Notes: a model not told the origin generated them from the letters alone. Positions 40,816-49,574 are shown, counted from the first letter of the stretch. The stretch: DNA of 64,000 bases from Myxococcales bacterium (GCA_020846875.1 JADLDB010000074.1:1-64000); one strand, 5' to 3'. Made by a program: numbers and translations.

Positions 40816-41799
40816 TTAGACGCCGCCGTCGACCTTTCGCCGCACCGCTTCGCCCAGCGCGTTCACCGAGAGAACGGTGAGGGCGATGCAGACGCCCGGA
40901 AACACGGCCAACCACCAGGCGCCGGGGTGCACGAGGGTGCGGTGGGCCTGGGTGAGCAGCTCTCCCCAACTGGCGGTGGGCGGCGCCACGCCCAGTCCGA
41001 GGAAGGACAGCGCCGTCTCCAGCAGCACCGCCGCGGCGACGCCGAAGGTGGCGGTGACGAGGACGGGCCCGAGCGCGTTGGGCAGGAGGTGGCGGGTGAC
41101 GATCCTCAGCGGGCTGGCGCCCATCGCGCGGGCGGCCAGCACGAAGTCGAGCGTCTTCAGCTTGAGGACCTCGGCGCGCACCAGCCGGGCGACGTCGGTC
41201 CACCGGGTGAGGCCGAGCGCCAGCACCAGCGGCCAGAGAGACTGGGTGCGCAGGACGGACAGGAGCGCGATCAGGAAGAAGACGAGGGGGAAGGTGGTCA
41301 TCACCTCCAGCAGGCGGGACAGCACCGCGTCAGTGGCGCCGCCCAGGTAGCCGGACACGCCGCCGATCAGCATGCCCACGCCCACTGCGATGAGGACGGT
41401 GAAGACGGCGATGAAGAGCGACACGCGAGCGCCGTGGATGAGCCGGGCCAGCACGTCGCGCCCCACCTCGTCGGTGCCCAGCCAATGCGCGCCGTCCGGT
41501 CCCCAGGGTGGAGGGCCGTCCCGCACCTCCCCGGTGGCGGCGATCGTCTGCGCGGGGCCGTAGGGGATGGGCGTTCGGATCATCCACTCCGTCCCGGTCA
41601 GCGTGGCCTGGCTGCGTCCGCGCAGGGCCGCGGGCCTGGTCACGCAGGGGAAGAGGTGCGTCTGCCCGTCCACGCGGACCGCCAGCGGGAGATCGGACGC
41701 GAGGAAGTCGGCGAACACCGCTGCGCCCACCAGGATCCCCAGGGCCACCACCGCGGGGCGAGCGGCGCGATCGGCCCACAGCGCGCGCAGGCCCTTCAC
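40816..41799 (-). CDS. dppC: ABC transporter permease (DppC/OppC type)
   Basis: 327 residues from a GTG at 41799 that overlaps the dppB stop (GTGA). The first transmembrane helix (VVALGILVGAAVFADFLAS) is followed by an extracytoplasmic insert of about 70 residues (for example LTGTEWMIRTPIPYGPAQTI) before HWLGTDEVGRDVLARLIHG, which is standard. The permease core and EAA-like loop (ARAMGASPLRIVTRHLLPNA) and ending helices follow. The insert is larger than in the classical DppC. It exports no signal; it is the second membrane subunit. Confidence 0.92.
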   Translation of the reverse strand: MKGLRALWADRAARPAVVALGILVGAAVFADFLASDLPLAVRVDGQTHLFPCVTRPAALRGRSQATLTGTEWMIRTPIPYGPAQTIAATGEVRDGPPPWGPDGAHWLGTDEVGRDVLARLIHGARVSLFIAVFTVLIAVGVGMLIGGVSGYLGGATDAVLSRLLEVMTTFPLVFFLIALLSVLRTQSLWPLVLALGLTRWTDVARLVRAEVLKLKTLDFVLAARAMGASPLRIVTRHLLPNALGPVLVTATFGVAAAVLLETALSFLGLGVAPPTASWGELLTQAHRTLVHPGAWWLAVFPGVCIALTVLSVNALGEAVRRKVDGGV

Positions 41800-42749
41800 G
41801 ACGACTCCTCCACGCGGATGCGGGGATCGATGAAGCCGTAGGCCACGTCCACCGCGAGCATCGACAGCAGGGTCGCCACCGCCATCACCGTCGCCACGCC
41901 CATCACCGTCGGGTAGTCGCGCGTGCCCACCGAGTCGAAGGCCAGGAGCCCCATGCCGGGGATGCCGAAGACGCGCTCGATCACCACGCTGCCGCCGAGC
42001 ACGTGGGGCAGGCTGAAGCCCAGCAGCGTCACCACCGGCAAGAGCGAGTTGCGCAGGGCGTGGCGCCACACCACCCGCCGCTCGGGGATACCCCGGGCCC
42101 GCGCCGCCTTCACGTAGTCCTGGGTGAGCGCCTCCTGCATCGCCGCGCGCACCTGGCGGGTGGCGATGGCCAGCGTCGGGTAGGTGAGACACGCCACCGG
42201 CAGCACCAGGTGCCAGGCGAGATCGACGAGGCCGCCCTCCCCCAGGCCCTGCATCGGCAACACGTCCAGCGCGCGGGGGTTGGAGAAGACGAGCAACAGC
42301 AGCACCGCCACCCAGAAGGTGGGCACGCCCCACACCACGGTGAGGCCCGCGGAGACGGCGCGGGACAGGAGCGTCTTGCGCGTGGCGAGGAAGACGCCCA
42401 GAGGGACGGCGAGCCCAAAGGCGAAGAGGACGGCGAGGCCCGAGACGAGGGCGGTACGCGGCAGCGCCTCGGCCAGCTTCTCGCTCACCGGACGTTGATC
42501 GATGTACGAGCGCCCGAAGTCGAAGCGCACCACCCGCGACAACCAGCGGCCGTATTGGACGGGCAACGGCGCGTCGAGGCCCTTCTCGGCGCGCTGCTTC
42601 GCGACGTCGGCCTGGGCGGCGCCCACCGTCTCCTGGTCGAGCTGCAGCGGATCTCCGGGCGCGAGGTGGGCCACCGCGAAGGTGAGGACGGTGATCCCGA
42701 GGAAGGTCGGCACCATCAGCAGCAGTCGGCGCAGGAGGTAGCGCTTCAC
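41796..42749 (-). CDS. dppB: ABC transporter permease (DppB/OppB type)
   Basis: 317 residues from a GTG. The N-terminal helix (LLLMVPTFLGITVLTFAVAH) with APGDP, the DFGRSYIDQRPV block, and the EAA loop (YVKAARARGIPERRVVWRHA) are typical of DppB-class permeases. Six hydrophobic helices are visible. It begins four bases after the binding protein stop, so the order binding protein, dppB, dppC is a standard start to such an operon. Confidence 0.93.
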   Translation of the reverse strand: MKRYLLRRLLLMVPTFLGITVLTFAVAHLAPGDPLQLDQETVGAAQADVAKQRAEKGLDAPLPVQYGRWLSRVVRFDFGRSYIDQRPVSEKLAEALPRTALVSGLAVLFAFGLAVPLGVFLATRKTLLSRAVSAGLTVVWGVPTFWVAVLLLLVFSNPRALDVLPMQGLGEGGLVDLAWHLVLPVACLTYPTLAIATRQVRAAMQEALTQDYVKAARARGIPERRVVWRHALRNSLLPVVTLLGFSLPHVLGGSVVIERVFGIPGMGLLAFDSVGTRDYPTVMGVATVMAVATLLSMLAVDVAYGFIDPRIRVEESS

Positions 42750-42753
42750 CGAG

Positions 42754-44439
42754 TCACTCCGAGAGCCACACGTCCTGCAGCCGGTACCAGGCGATGCCGG
42801 GCACGAGCCCCCGCACCCGGTTCTTCACCGCGTCCAACTGGGGCCGCAGGGAGAGGAAGAGGTACACCTGGTCGTCGAAGAGCTTCCGGTGCACCTGCCG
42901 CTCCAACGCCGCGCGCGCTTTCGGATCGAACTCGGTGCGGATCTGCTCCAGCAGCGCGTCCACCTCGGGGTTGGCGTAGCCCACCGAGTTGCTGCCCTCC
43001 TTCGCCTGGGAGGAGTGGAAGATCTGAAACACGTCCTGCACGGCGTCGGTGCTGGACCAGGACATGGCGATCACGTCGAAGTCGCGGGCGCGCACGCGGC
43101 TGGAGTAGGCGCCGGGATCGATGCGCTCGATGTCGCCCTCCACCCCGCCCTGCCGCAGCGCCTCCTGGAAGAGCGGCAACAGCTTGCCCAGCTTCACCGA
43201 GTAGGTGGTGGCCAGGAAGGTGAAGCGCAAGGGCACGCCGTCCTTGTCGCGCACACCGTCGCCGTCTGAGTCCTTCCAGCCGGCCTCGTCGAGCAACCTG
43301 CGTGCGCCGCCTGGGTCCGCGGGGAGCGGCGTGATGGCCGGATCGCAGCTCTCCTTCGACGCGTAGTACGGGCAGGTGGTGGGCGGCTCGAGGCCCAGAT
43401 CGACCAGGCGGGCCACCTGCTCGCGCGGGTAGAGCAGCGCCAGGGCCCTGCGCACGCGGGCGTCGCCGAAGAAGGGGCGGCGCTCGTTCCAGCCGATCCA
43501 GGTGTAGGTGTTCTCCACGAAGGCCGAGCGCTGGTAGCCGGTGATCGCCCAGCGGTTCGCCTCGACGGGCGCCTCCACCGCGCGCCAGACGGTGGGAGGG
43601 ATGCGCGTCATGAGATCGAACTCACCGCGCTCCCACAGTTGGGCGGCGACGGTCTCGTCCTTCACGAAGCGGATCACCACCCGATCCACCCAGGCCTTCT
43701 GGCCCCAGTACCCGTCGTGACGCGCGTAGGACATCGAGCTTCCCGCTTCCCACTTCTCGAAGCGGAACGGGCCGGTGCCGATGGGCGCGCGGTGGATGGG
43801 CAGCGCGTCGAAGTCTCCGTCGAGCGCCTTCGCGGGCATCGCGGGGATGGTGCCGAGGAAGGTGCGGTTGGCGAGGAAGTAGGGCCGCTTCCACTTCACC
43901 ACCAGGGTGCGTTCGTCGGGCGCCGTCACCGCGTCGAGATCGGCGAGGTAGTTGCGGATCGCCGCGGTGGCGTTCTTCGGGTTCAGGATGACGTCCACCA
44001 CCGCCTTGAAGTCCTTCGCGGTGAGCGGTGAGCCGTCGTGGAAGCGCACGCCCCCGCGCAGGCGCACGGTGAGGGTGAGGTGATCGTCGCTCTCCTCCCA
44101 GGCCTCGGCGAGCAGCGGCAAGAGCGGCCCTTCCGGAGCCTTCGGATCGACGCGGCCCAGCGTCTCGTAGATCGGCCCCACGGTGAGCCGGGTCATGGTG
44201 CCCTCGGCCATTTGATCGTGCAGGCGGGTGAGGCCGGTCGGCTCGAGGTTGACGCGCAGGGTGAAGGTGCCGCCCTTCTTCGGGGCCTCGCCGGGCTTCG
44301 GAGCGGGCAGCTTCCCCTGCATCCACTCCGCCGAGGGGGCGGGAACGGGCGCGCCCGCGTCGAGCTCCGCCGGCTTCTTCTGGCAGGTGCAGGCCCCGAG
44401 GAGGCCGGACGCGAGGAGGCCGGTGAGGAGGACGCGCAT
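42754..44439 (-). CDS. Peptide/solute-binding lipoprotein (SBP_bac_5)
   Basis: 561 residues from the ATG at 44439. The lipoprotein signal is MRVLLTGLLASGLLGAC. The family-5 extracellular solute-binding fold is clear: GGTFTLRVNLEPTGL, VRLRGGVRFHDGSPLTAKDF, IGTGPFRFEKWEAGSSM, VRRALALLYPREQVARLVDL, and SVGYANPEVDALLEQIRTEF. Such proteins bind di- or oligopeptides, or other compounds such as opines or nickel chelates; the ligand cannot be told by eye. It heads the transporter operon. A 16-base perfect palindrome lies 46 bases upstream. Confidence 0.93.
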   Translation of the reverse strand: MRVLLTGLLASGLLGACTCQKKPAELDAGAPVPAPSAEWMQGKLPAPKPGEAPKKGGTFTLRVNLEPTGLTRLHDQMAEGTMTRLTVGPIYETLGRVDPKAPEGPLLPLLAEAWEESDDHLTLTVRLRGGVRFHDGSPLTAKDFKAVVDVILNPKNATAAIRNYLADLDAVTAPDERTLVVKWKRPYFLANRTFLGTIPAMPAKALDGDFDALPIHRAPIGTGPFRFEKWEAGSSMSYARHDGYWGQKAWVDRVVIRFVKDETVAAQLWERGEFDLMTRIPPTVWRAVEAPVEANRWAITGYQRSAFVENTYTWIGWNERRPFFGDARVRRALALLYPREQVARLVDLGLEPPTTCPYYASKESCDPAITPLPADPGGARRLLDEAGWKDSDGDGVRDKDGVPLRFTFLATTYSVKLGKLLPLFQEALRQGGVEGDIERIDPGAYSSRVRARDFDVIAMSWSSTDAVQDVFQIFHSSQAKEGSNSVGYANPEVDALLEQIRTEFDPKARAALERQVHRKLFDDQVYLFLSLRPQLDAVKNRVRGLVPGIAWYRLQDVWLSE

Positions 44440-44484
44440 GGGGCGTAGGCGAGCCTCGCTCGGAACGCCCCGCACATCCACTTC

Positions 44485-44500
44485 GCAGGCCGCGGCCTGC
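44485..44500. promoter_or_regulatory. 16-base perfect palindrome upstream of ABC operon
   Basis: GCAGGCCGCGGCCTGC equals its own reverse complement. It lies 46 bases before the binding protein ATG, in a 158-base gap. It could be an operator for a dimeric regulator; chance is also possible in GC-rich DNA. Confidence 0.35.
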
Positions 44501-44597
44501 ACAGCACCTCGTTGCGCAGCTAGGGCACGGCGCGCTCTTCCTGCGCCGCGGGCGCGGTTGCCCCCGCACGCCGTGTCTGCCGGAAGGAGAGAAACGC

Positions 44598-44806
44598 CTA
44601 CTCGCGCGGCGACCCGCCCAGGGTGACCTCGCCGCCCACCTGCGCGCCCCTCCCCAGCGCCGCGCCGACGTCCCGGAGACGCGCACCTGCCCCTCGTCCA
44701 CGTCGACGCCGGCCACCACGCCCACCCCGACGATCACGCCGAAGCGACCCGCCACGCCCGCCAGCTCCCAATCCCCCTCGGTGATCGCCGCGCGCTCCTC
44801 GCCCAC
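44598..44806 (-). pseudogene. Frameshifted remnant of a small gene
   Basis: Starting at a GTG at 44806, one frame reads plausibly (ERAAITEGDWELAGVAGRFG, then DVDEGQVRVSG) with typical high GC third positions. Near 44680 the likely frame shifts: the neighbouring frame continues as DVGAALGRGAQVGGEVTLGG and ends at a TAG near 44598. Read across one lost or gained base, the two give a coherent peptide of about 70 residues. It begins 12 bases after the ECF sigma stop. It could be a real short gene with a sequencing or assembly error, or the tail of a larger gene lost from this strain. The remaining bases from 44440 to 44597 hold no gene that I can see. Confidence 0.4.
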
Positions 44807-44818
44807 TTCGCCGCAAAA

Positions 44819-45367
44819 TCATGGACTTTGTCCGTCGAGTTCCCGGAACAAGAACGCGCGCGCGGCCTGCCAGGCCCGCTTCACGGTGGCCAGCGAGGTG
44901 CCGGTCACCTCGGCGATCTCCTCGTTGGTGAGCCCGGCGAAGTACTTGAGCTCCACCACGCGCGCCTGGCTCTGGTCGAGCTGGGCCAGCTTCTCGAGCG
45001 CGGTGTCGAGGGCGATCACGTCGACGCCCTTGCCCTCGACGAACGGCTCTTCGATCAACTCCGGGGCGGCGCGTTTCTGGGCGCGCTTCTGGCGGGCGTG
45101 ATCGACGAGGATCCGCCGCATCGCCTGCGCGGCGATGGCGAAGAAGTGGGCGCGGTCCTTGAAGTCGGCGCGCTGGCCCACCAGCTTCATCCAGGCCTCG
45201 TTCACCACCGCGGTGGGCTGCAGGGTGTGATCGCTGCGCTCGCTGCGGAACTGGGCGGCGGCGATCCGGCGCAGGTTGTCGAAGACCACGCTGAAGAGCG
45301 CCTCGGAAGAGCCCCCCTCGCGCCACTGCTGGAGCAGCGCGGTGACGTCAGCGGTGTCGTCGGCCAT
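44819..45367 (-). CDS. ECF sigma factor of the kinase-linked (Sig70-X6/ECF43-like) type
   Basis: 182 residues from the ATG at 45367. The sequence fits the family of ECF sigmas found beside serine/threonine kinases: DDTADVTALLQQWREGG, LRRIAAAQFRSERSDHTLQP, VVNEAWMKLVGQRADFKDRA, FFAIAAQAMRRILVDHARQK (region 2) and VELKYFAGLTNEEIAEVTGT, LATVKRAWQAARAFLFREL (region 4). Such sigmas are thought to be activated by phosphorylation by a cognate kinase instead of an anti-sigma factor; no anti-sigma gene is adjacent. It is divergent from the kinase gene with only 27 bases between the ATGs. The longer frame upstream of 45367 is the kinase gene's shadow. Confidence 0.93.
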   Translation of the reverse strand: MADDTADVTALLQQWREGGSSEALFSVVFDNLRRIAAAQFRSERSDHTLQPTAVVNEAWMKLVGQRADFKDRAHFFAIAAQAMRRILVDHARQKRAQKRAAPELIEEPFVEGKGVDVIALDTALEKLAQLDQSQARVVELKYFAGLTNEEIAEVTGTSLATVKRAWQAARAFLFRELDGQSP

Positions 45368-45394
45368 GGTGGGGACGGCATACATTGTGCCGCC

Positions 45395-47956
45395 ATGGAC
45401 GCCAACCGCTGGGCCAGGGTCAACGAGGTGTTCCACCGCGCGCTGGAGCTCGAGGGCGACGCCCGCACGAAGTACCTCGAAGAGACGTGCGGCCAGGACG
45501 CGGCGCTGCTCGCCGAGGTGAAGTCGCTGCTGGAGGCCGACGCGAAGGCCGACTCCTTCCTCGCCACGCCAGCCGGGGCCGTGGAGGACACCGCGCCCAC
45601 GGAGGTCGGTCCGTGGCGGATCGTCCGCGAGCTGGGCCGGGGCGGCATGGGCACCGTCTACCTGGCGGAGCGTGCCGACGGGGCCTTCACCATGCAGGCG
45701 GCGCTCAAGGTGTTGCGGCGCGGCCTGGACACCGACGATCTGCTGGCGCGCTTCAGGGACGAGCGGCAGATCCTCGCCTCGCTGGAGCACCCCCACATCG
45801 CGCGGCTCTTGGACGGCGGGGCGACGGCCGACGGGCGCCCCTGGCTGGCGATGGAGTACGTCGAGGGGACGACGCTGCTCGACTACGCGTCCCAGCGCGC
45901 GCTCGATCGCCCTGCGCGGCTCGGGCTGTTCCGCCAGCTCACCGCGGCCGTGCAGTACGCGCACCGCAACCTGGTGGTGCACCGCGATCTCAAGCCGGGG
46001 AACGTGCTGGTGACGAAGGCTGGCCTGGTGAAGCTGCTCGACTTCGGGATCGCCAAGGTGATCGATCCCCACGCCACCGAGCAGCGGACGAAGACGGGCG
46101 AGCAGGTGCTGACACCCGCCTACGCCAGCCCGGAGCAGCTCAAGGGCGAGCGCGTCACCACCGCCGCCGACGTGTGGGCGCTGGGGGTGATCCTCTACGA
46201 GCTGCTGACGGGACAGCGCCCCTTCTCAGGATCCGGCCAGACGCTGGCCCGCGCGATCCTCGAGCAGGAGCTGCCGCCGCCGAAGCTGGGCGTGGAGCTG
46301 GACGCGATCCTCTTCACCGCGCTGCGCAAGGAGCCGGCGTCGCGCTACCCCTCGGTGGAGGCCCTGGCGGACGATCTCGATCGGCTGGCCAGCGGGCTGC
46401 CCCTGCGCGCGCGGCCGGCCACGTTCGGCTATCGCCTGGGGAAGTTCGTCCAGCGGAACCGGCTGGCGGTGGGCGCGGCGGCGCTGGTGGGGCTGTCGCT
46501 GACGGGAGGGGCGATCGCCACCCTGGTCCAGGCGCGCGAGGCCCGGCTGGCGCGCGAGCGGGCGGAGGCCTCCAGAGCCCGCGCCGAGGAGCTGGTGGAC
46601 TTCATGCTGGGCGACCTGCGCAAGAAGCTCGAGCCCACCAGCCGGCTGGACGTGCTGGAGGACGTGTCGAAGGCGGTGCAGGCCTACATCGCGGCGCTCC
46701 CCGAGGCGGAGACGAGCCCCGAGCGGCGCGCGCGCACCTTCCAGCAACTGGCGAGCGTGAAGCTGGCGCAGTCGAAGACGGACGAGGCGGCGGCGCTGGC
46801 GACCGCGTCCCGGCAGGCCCTCGACAAGGCCCCCCGCACGCCGGCGGCCGAGCTGCTGCGCGCGGCGGCGGCCAACCTGATGGGCCAGGTCCACGAGGCG
46901 CGGGGCGAGCTCGACGCGTCGCTCCAGGAGTTCGACCAGGTCCTCTCGCTGCTCGAAGGGGTGCCCGCGCAGGAGGCCCGTCTCGTGACGCTGGCCGCCG
47001 ACGCGTGGAACGACCGGGGGCGCATCCTCTACTTCCTCGGCCGCTACGACGAGGCGCTCGCGTCGCACCAATCGGCCGCGAAGTTCCTCGCCGGCGCGAA
47101 GGAGACCGGACGCGATCCCGACTTCGCGCGGGCCAAGACGCGGATGAACGTGGGCCGGGCCCTCGAGGCGCTGGGCCGGCTGATGGACGCCGAAGCGTCC
47201 TTCCGGAAGAACCTCGAGCTGGCCCGCGCGCTCCACGCCCAATTCCCCCAGGACATCGAGCTGGACGACAACGTGGCGATCGCGCTGAACGATCTCGGGC
47301 GCGTGCTGCGGCTCCAGGGCAGGCCAGCCGAAGCCGAGCCGTTGGCCGTCGAGGCGGTGCAGTTCAGCGAGCGCGCGCTGGCGCGGGATCCGGAGAACGC
47401 GGTGCGCATCGACGGTCTGGCGGCCAGCCACTCCTTCCTCGGCCGCGCGCGGGAAGAGCTGGGCAAGCTGGAGGAAGCGCTCTTCGAGTTCCACGCGGAC
47501 GTGAAGCTGTCGGACCGGTTGCTCGAAAGGGAGCCGGACAACGCGCTGGTGCAGGCTGCGCTCGCGGATGGGCTCACCAACGTGGGCCGCTGCGAGCGCA
47601 AGCTGGGCCACCTCAAAGAGGCCCGTCGGGCACACGTGCGCGCGCTGGGCCTGCGCGACGGCCTGGCGGAGAAGGATCCGAGCTTCAGGGTGGACGTGGC
47701 GATCAGCCGGCTCGAGCTGGGGCGCGTGCAGCGGGACGGCGGCGATAATCCCCAGGCGTCGTTCTCCGTGGCGCTGACCGTCTTCCAGGAAGTGGGCCAG
47801 GCGCCGGATGCCCCTGTAAAGCTCCGGGGCCGGCTGGCGCAGGTGCTGATCGAACTCGGCCGCCTCGACGAGGCCCGCGCCATCGTCGAAGCCCTGCGCT
47901 CCTCGGGCGCGCTGGACCTGGAGCTGCGCGATCTCGCTGCCCGAAACGGACTGTGA
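45395..47956 (+). CDS. Serine/threonine protein kinase with transmembrane helix and TPRs
   Basis: 853 residues. An N-terminal helical segment of about 65 residues precedes a Hanks-type kinase (~75-330): the Gly loop GRGGMGTVYLAE, the ATP Lys in AALKVLRRG, the catalytic loop VVHRDLKPGNVLV, the DFG motif LLDFGIAK and YASPEQLKGERV. All catalytic residues are present, so it should be active. A transmembrane helix is at ~360-385 (LAVGAAALVGLSLTGGAIATL). About ten TPR-like repeats follow to the end. The divergent ECF sigma is the presumed partner. The extracytoplasmic TPR part may sense an envelope protein or ligand. Confidence 0.95.
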   Translation: MDANRWARVNEVFHRALELEGDARTKYLEETCGQDAALLAEVKSLLEADAKADSFLATPAGAVEDTAPTEVGPWRIVRELGRGGMGTVYLAERADGAFTMQAALKVLRRGLDTDDLLARFRDERQILASLEHPHIARLLDGGATADGRPWLAMEYVEGTTLLDYASQRALDRPARLGLFRQLTAAVQYAHRNLVVHRDLKPGNVLVTKAGLVKLLDFGIAKVIDPHATEQRTKTGEQVLTPAYASPEQLKGERVTTAADVWALGVILYELLTGQRPFSGSGQTLARAILEQELPPPKLGVELDAILFTALRKEPASRYPSVEALADDLDRLASGLPLRARPATFGYRLGKFVQRNRLAVGAAALVGLSLTGGAIATLVQAREARLARERAEASRARAEELVDFMLGDLRKKLEPTSRLDVLEDVSKAVQAYIAALPEAETSPERRARTFQQLASVKLAQSKTDEAAALATASRQALDKAPRTPAAELLRAAAANLMGQVHEARGELDASLQEFDQVLSLLEGVPAQEARLVTLAADAWNDRGRILYFLGRYDEALASHQSAAKFLAGAKETGRDPDFARAKTRMNVGRALEALGRLMDAEASFRKNLELARALHAQFPQDIELDDNVAIALNDLGRVLRLQGRPAEAEPLAVEAVQFSERALARDPENAVRIDGLAASHSFLGRAREELGKLEEALFEFHADVKLSDRLLEREPDNALVQAALADGLTNVGRCERKLGHLKEARRAHVRALGLRDGLAEKDPSFRVDVAISRLELGRVQRDGGDNPQASFSVALTVFQEVGQAPDAPVKLRGRLAQVLIELGRLDEARAIVEALRSSGALDLELRDLAARNGL

Positions 47957-47960
47957 GCCT

Positions 47961-48017
47961 GTTTCTCCGGGGGCTGCGCGTACTGGGGTGAACGCAGCTC
48001 TTCCCCCCAGGAGAAAC
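47961..48017 (+). promoter_or_regulatory. Leader hairpin that masks a ribosome binding site
   Basis: Starting five bases after the kinase stop, GTTTCTCC (47961-47968) is exactly complementary to GGAGAAAC (48010-48017). Next inside, GGGGG (47969-47973) can pair with the C-run at 48003-48008 and an inner GCTGCG/CGCAGC pair (47973-47978, 47993-47998) closes the loop. The 3' arm contains the AGGAG of the gene starting at 48021, so the folded form would hide the ribosome binding site. There is no terminal T-run, so it is not an ordinary terminator. Confidence 0.55.
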
Positions 48018-48020
48018 GCC

Positions 48021-48752
48021 ATGTCCCGCGTCGCCCGTCCGCAGGTGAAGTCCCTCGCGCAGCGCGCCCGAGTCGACGCGAAGTCGTTGCCCGTCGCCAA
48101 GCCCGCCCAACCCGCGGGCACGAAGTCCATCGGCCAGCACGGGGAGGATCACTTCTTCGGCCCCGGTGGCGCCCCTGGGCGCGGCCCGCAGGACTCTACC
48201 TGGCTGGACGGGGGCCGCCGGCCGGGGAAGAAGCCGCTGGTGGACGGGAAGAACGTGGTGCGCGGCGACAGCTTCGGGGCCGATCGGATCAACCGGAAGC
48301 ACCAGGGCGGCGAGTTGAAGGGCTCGCGGAACGACGAGGTGTCCACCACCTTCCGGGTCGACGCGGAGAATGACAAGTCGACCATCGTGCGCACGCACCA
48401 GGGCATGGGGCGGGAGCTGGACAGCCTGCGCAGCCAACTGGAGCAGCTCAAGGCCGAGGTGGACAAGCTCAAGGCCCAGCAGGAGAAGACGAAGCAGCCC
48501 AACCCGGAAGGCGACGACGGCGGCGAGGCGCGGCCGATCACCCGGCAGGACGTAGCGCTGCAGAGGAAGGGCAAGAAGGGCGGCCACGGCGACGGCGACG
48601 ACGGGCGCGCCGACACCCAGCAGTCGTCAGGCAGCGGGCCCATGCGCGAGCAGGGGCAGGACGATCGCCCGCAGCGCGAGCAGAACACCGGGACGTTGAA
48701 CGTCGATCGCGTGCTGCAGATCGATGAGCTGGTGAACCCGGTGCGCCACTGA
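48021..48752 (+). CDS. Hypothetical soluble protein with a coiled coil
   Basis: 243 residues from the ATG at 48021, chosen because AGGAG lies seven bases upstream; an ATG at 47988 lacks one. No signal peptide. The sequence is hydrophilic and mostly disordered, rich in Gly, Asp, Lys and Gln (GQHGEDHFFGPGGAPGRGP, RADTQQSSGSGPMREQGQ). A coiled coil sits at about 130-165 (LDSLRSQLEQLKAEVDKLKA). The ending (LNVDRVLQIDELVNPVRH) looks structured. I do not recognise the family. It follows the kinase gene, perhaps under translational control by the hairpin at 47961. Confidence 0.75.
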   Translation: MSRVARPQVKSLAQRARVDAKSLPVAKPAQPAGTKSIGQHGEDHFFGPGGAPGRGPQDSTWLDGGRRPGKKPLVDGKNVVRGDSFGADRINRKHQGGELKGSRNDEVSTTFRVDAENDKSTIVRTHQGMGRELDSLRSQLEQLKAEVDKLKAQQEKTKQPNPEGDDGGEARPITRQDVALQRKGKKGGHGDGDDGRADTQQSSGSGPMREQGQDDRPQREQNTGTLNVDRVLQIDELVNPVRH

Positions 48753-48761
48753 GGGGGCGCC

Positions 48762-49574
48762 TCAGGGTTGAGCGCGCGGGGCTCCGGCCTCGTCTACGTC
48801 CACCACCGGGACGTCTTCGGGCGGAGTGAGATCGAAGAGCGTGAGATCCGGCGGCTCGTTGATGGTGACGTCCTTCCAGGTCAGCTCGACGGTGGTCTTC
48901 GCGGCCGGCGCGGACAGCTTCACCTTCTTCGGCAACGTCACCGCCCCGTAGTCGGCGATGTCGGAGAACTCCACGTCGTAGACGGCGCGGCCGGTGACGG
49001 TGCTCTTCACCACCCGGTAGGACGGCGGCTGCACGTGGAGCGTCTGCGTCACGCCGTCGCGCGCGAGGGTGAGCACGTACACGCCCAGCTTGTCGTCGAA
49101 GGACATGTCCATGGACGCGGAGGGCAGGCGCGGCGCGCGGCCCAGCATCAGCGCAGCCAGCTCGGCCGGTGGCAGCACCACCGGGAGGAAGCGGCCCAGG
49201 TTCGCGGGCGAGGCCGGGCCCCGGTAGTACTTGCCGTCCTTCGCGTCGTAGAGGCCCACGCTGGTGCCGTCGGTCACCAGCACGCCCTGCGGCCGGTTGA
49301 AGAAGTCGAGCTGCTCGATGTGGATGAGCGCGGGGTGCGCCACCGCCACGAAGAGGTTCACCGAGCCCTTCCCTTGCGGAGAGTCGACGTAGAGCGCGCC
49401 GTCGCCCTTGATCGCCACCACCGTGGCCTCCGCCTGGCCGATCCGCTTCAAGAGCTCCTCGGGGCTCTTGGCCTCTCCGTCCCTTCCGAAGTTCACCTGG
49501 GGGCGGGGGCAGCCGGCCAGGGCGAGCGCCGCGAGCAGGGGGACGAGCGCCTCGGCGCGACGTTGTGGGAACAT
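48762..49574 (-). CDS. LolA/LolB-like (DUF4292-type) lipoprotein
   Basis: 270 residues with the lipoprotein signal LVPLLAALALAGC and a Pro/Arg linker. The fold looks like the LolA/LolB-type half-barrel used in lipid or lipoprotein carriage: GDGALYVDSPQGKGSVNLFV, ALIHIEQLDFFNRPQGVLVT, DGTSVGLYDAKDGKYYRGPA, and an ending strand series (AVTLPKKVKLSAPAAKTTVEL). A role in carrying lipids or lipoproteins to the outer membrane is inferred from fold resemblance, not shown. Convergent with the 48021 gene with nine bases between stops, and divergent from exbB across 40 bases. Confidence 0.75.
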   Translation of the reverse strand: MFPQRRAEALVPLLAALALAGCPRPQVNFGRDGEAKSPEELLKRIGQAEATVVAIKGDGALYVDSPQGKGSVNLFVAVAHPALIHIEQLDFFNRPQGVLVTDGTSVGLYDAKDGKYYRGPASPANLGRFLPVVLPPAELAALMLGRAPRLPSASMDMSFDDKLGVYVLTLARDGVTQTLHVQPPSYRVVKSTVTGRAVYDVEFSDIADYGAVTLPKKVKLSAPAAKTTVELTWKDVTINEPPDLTLFDLTPPEDVPVVDVDEAGAPRAQP

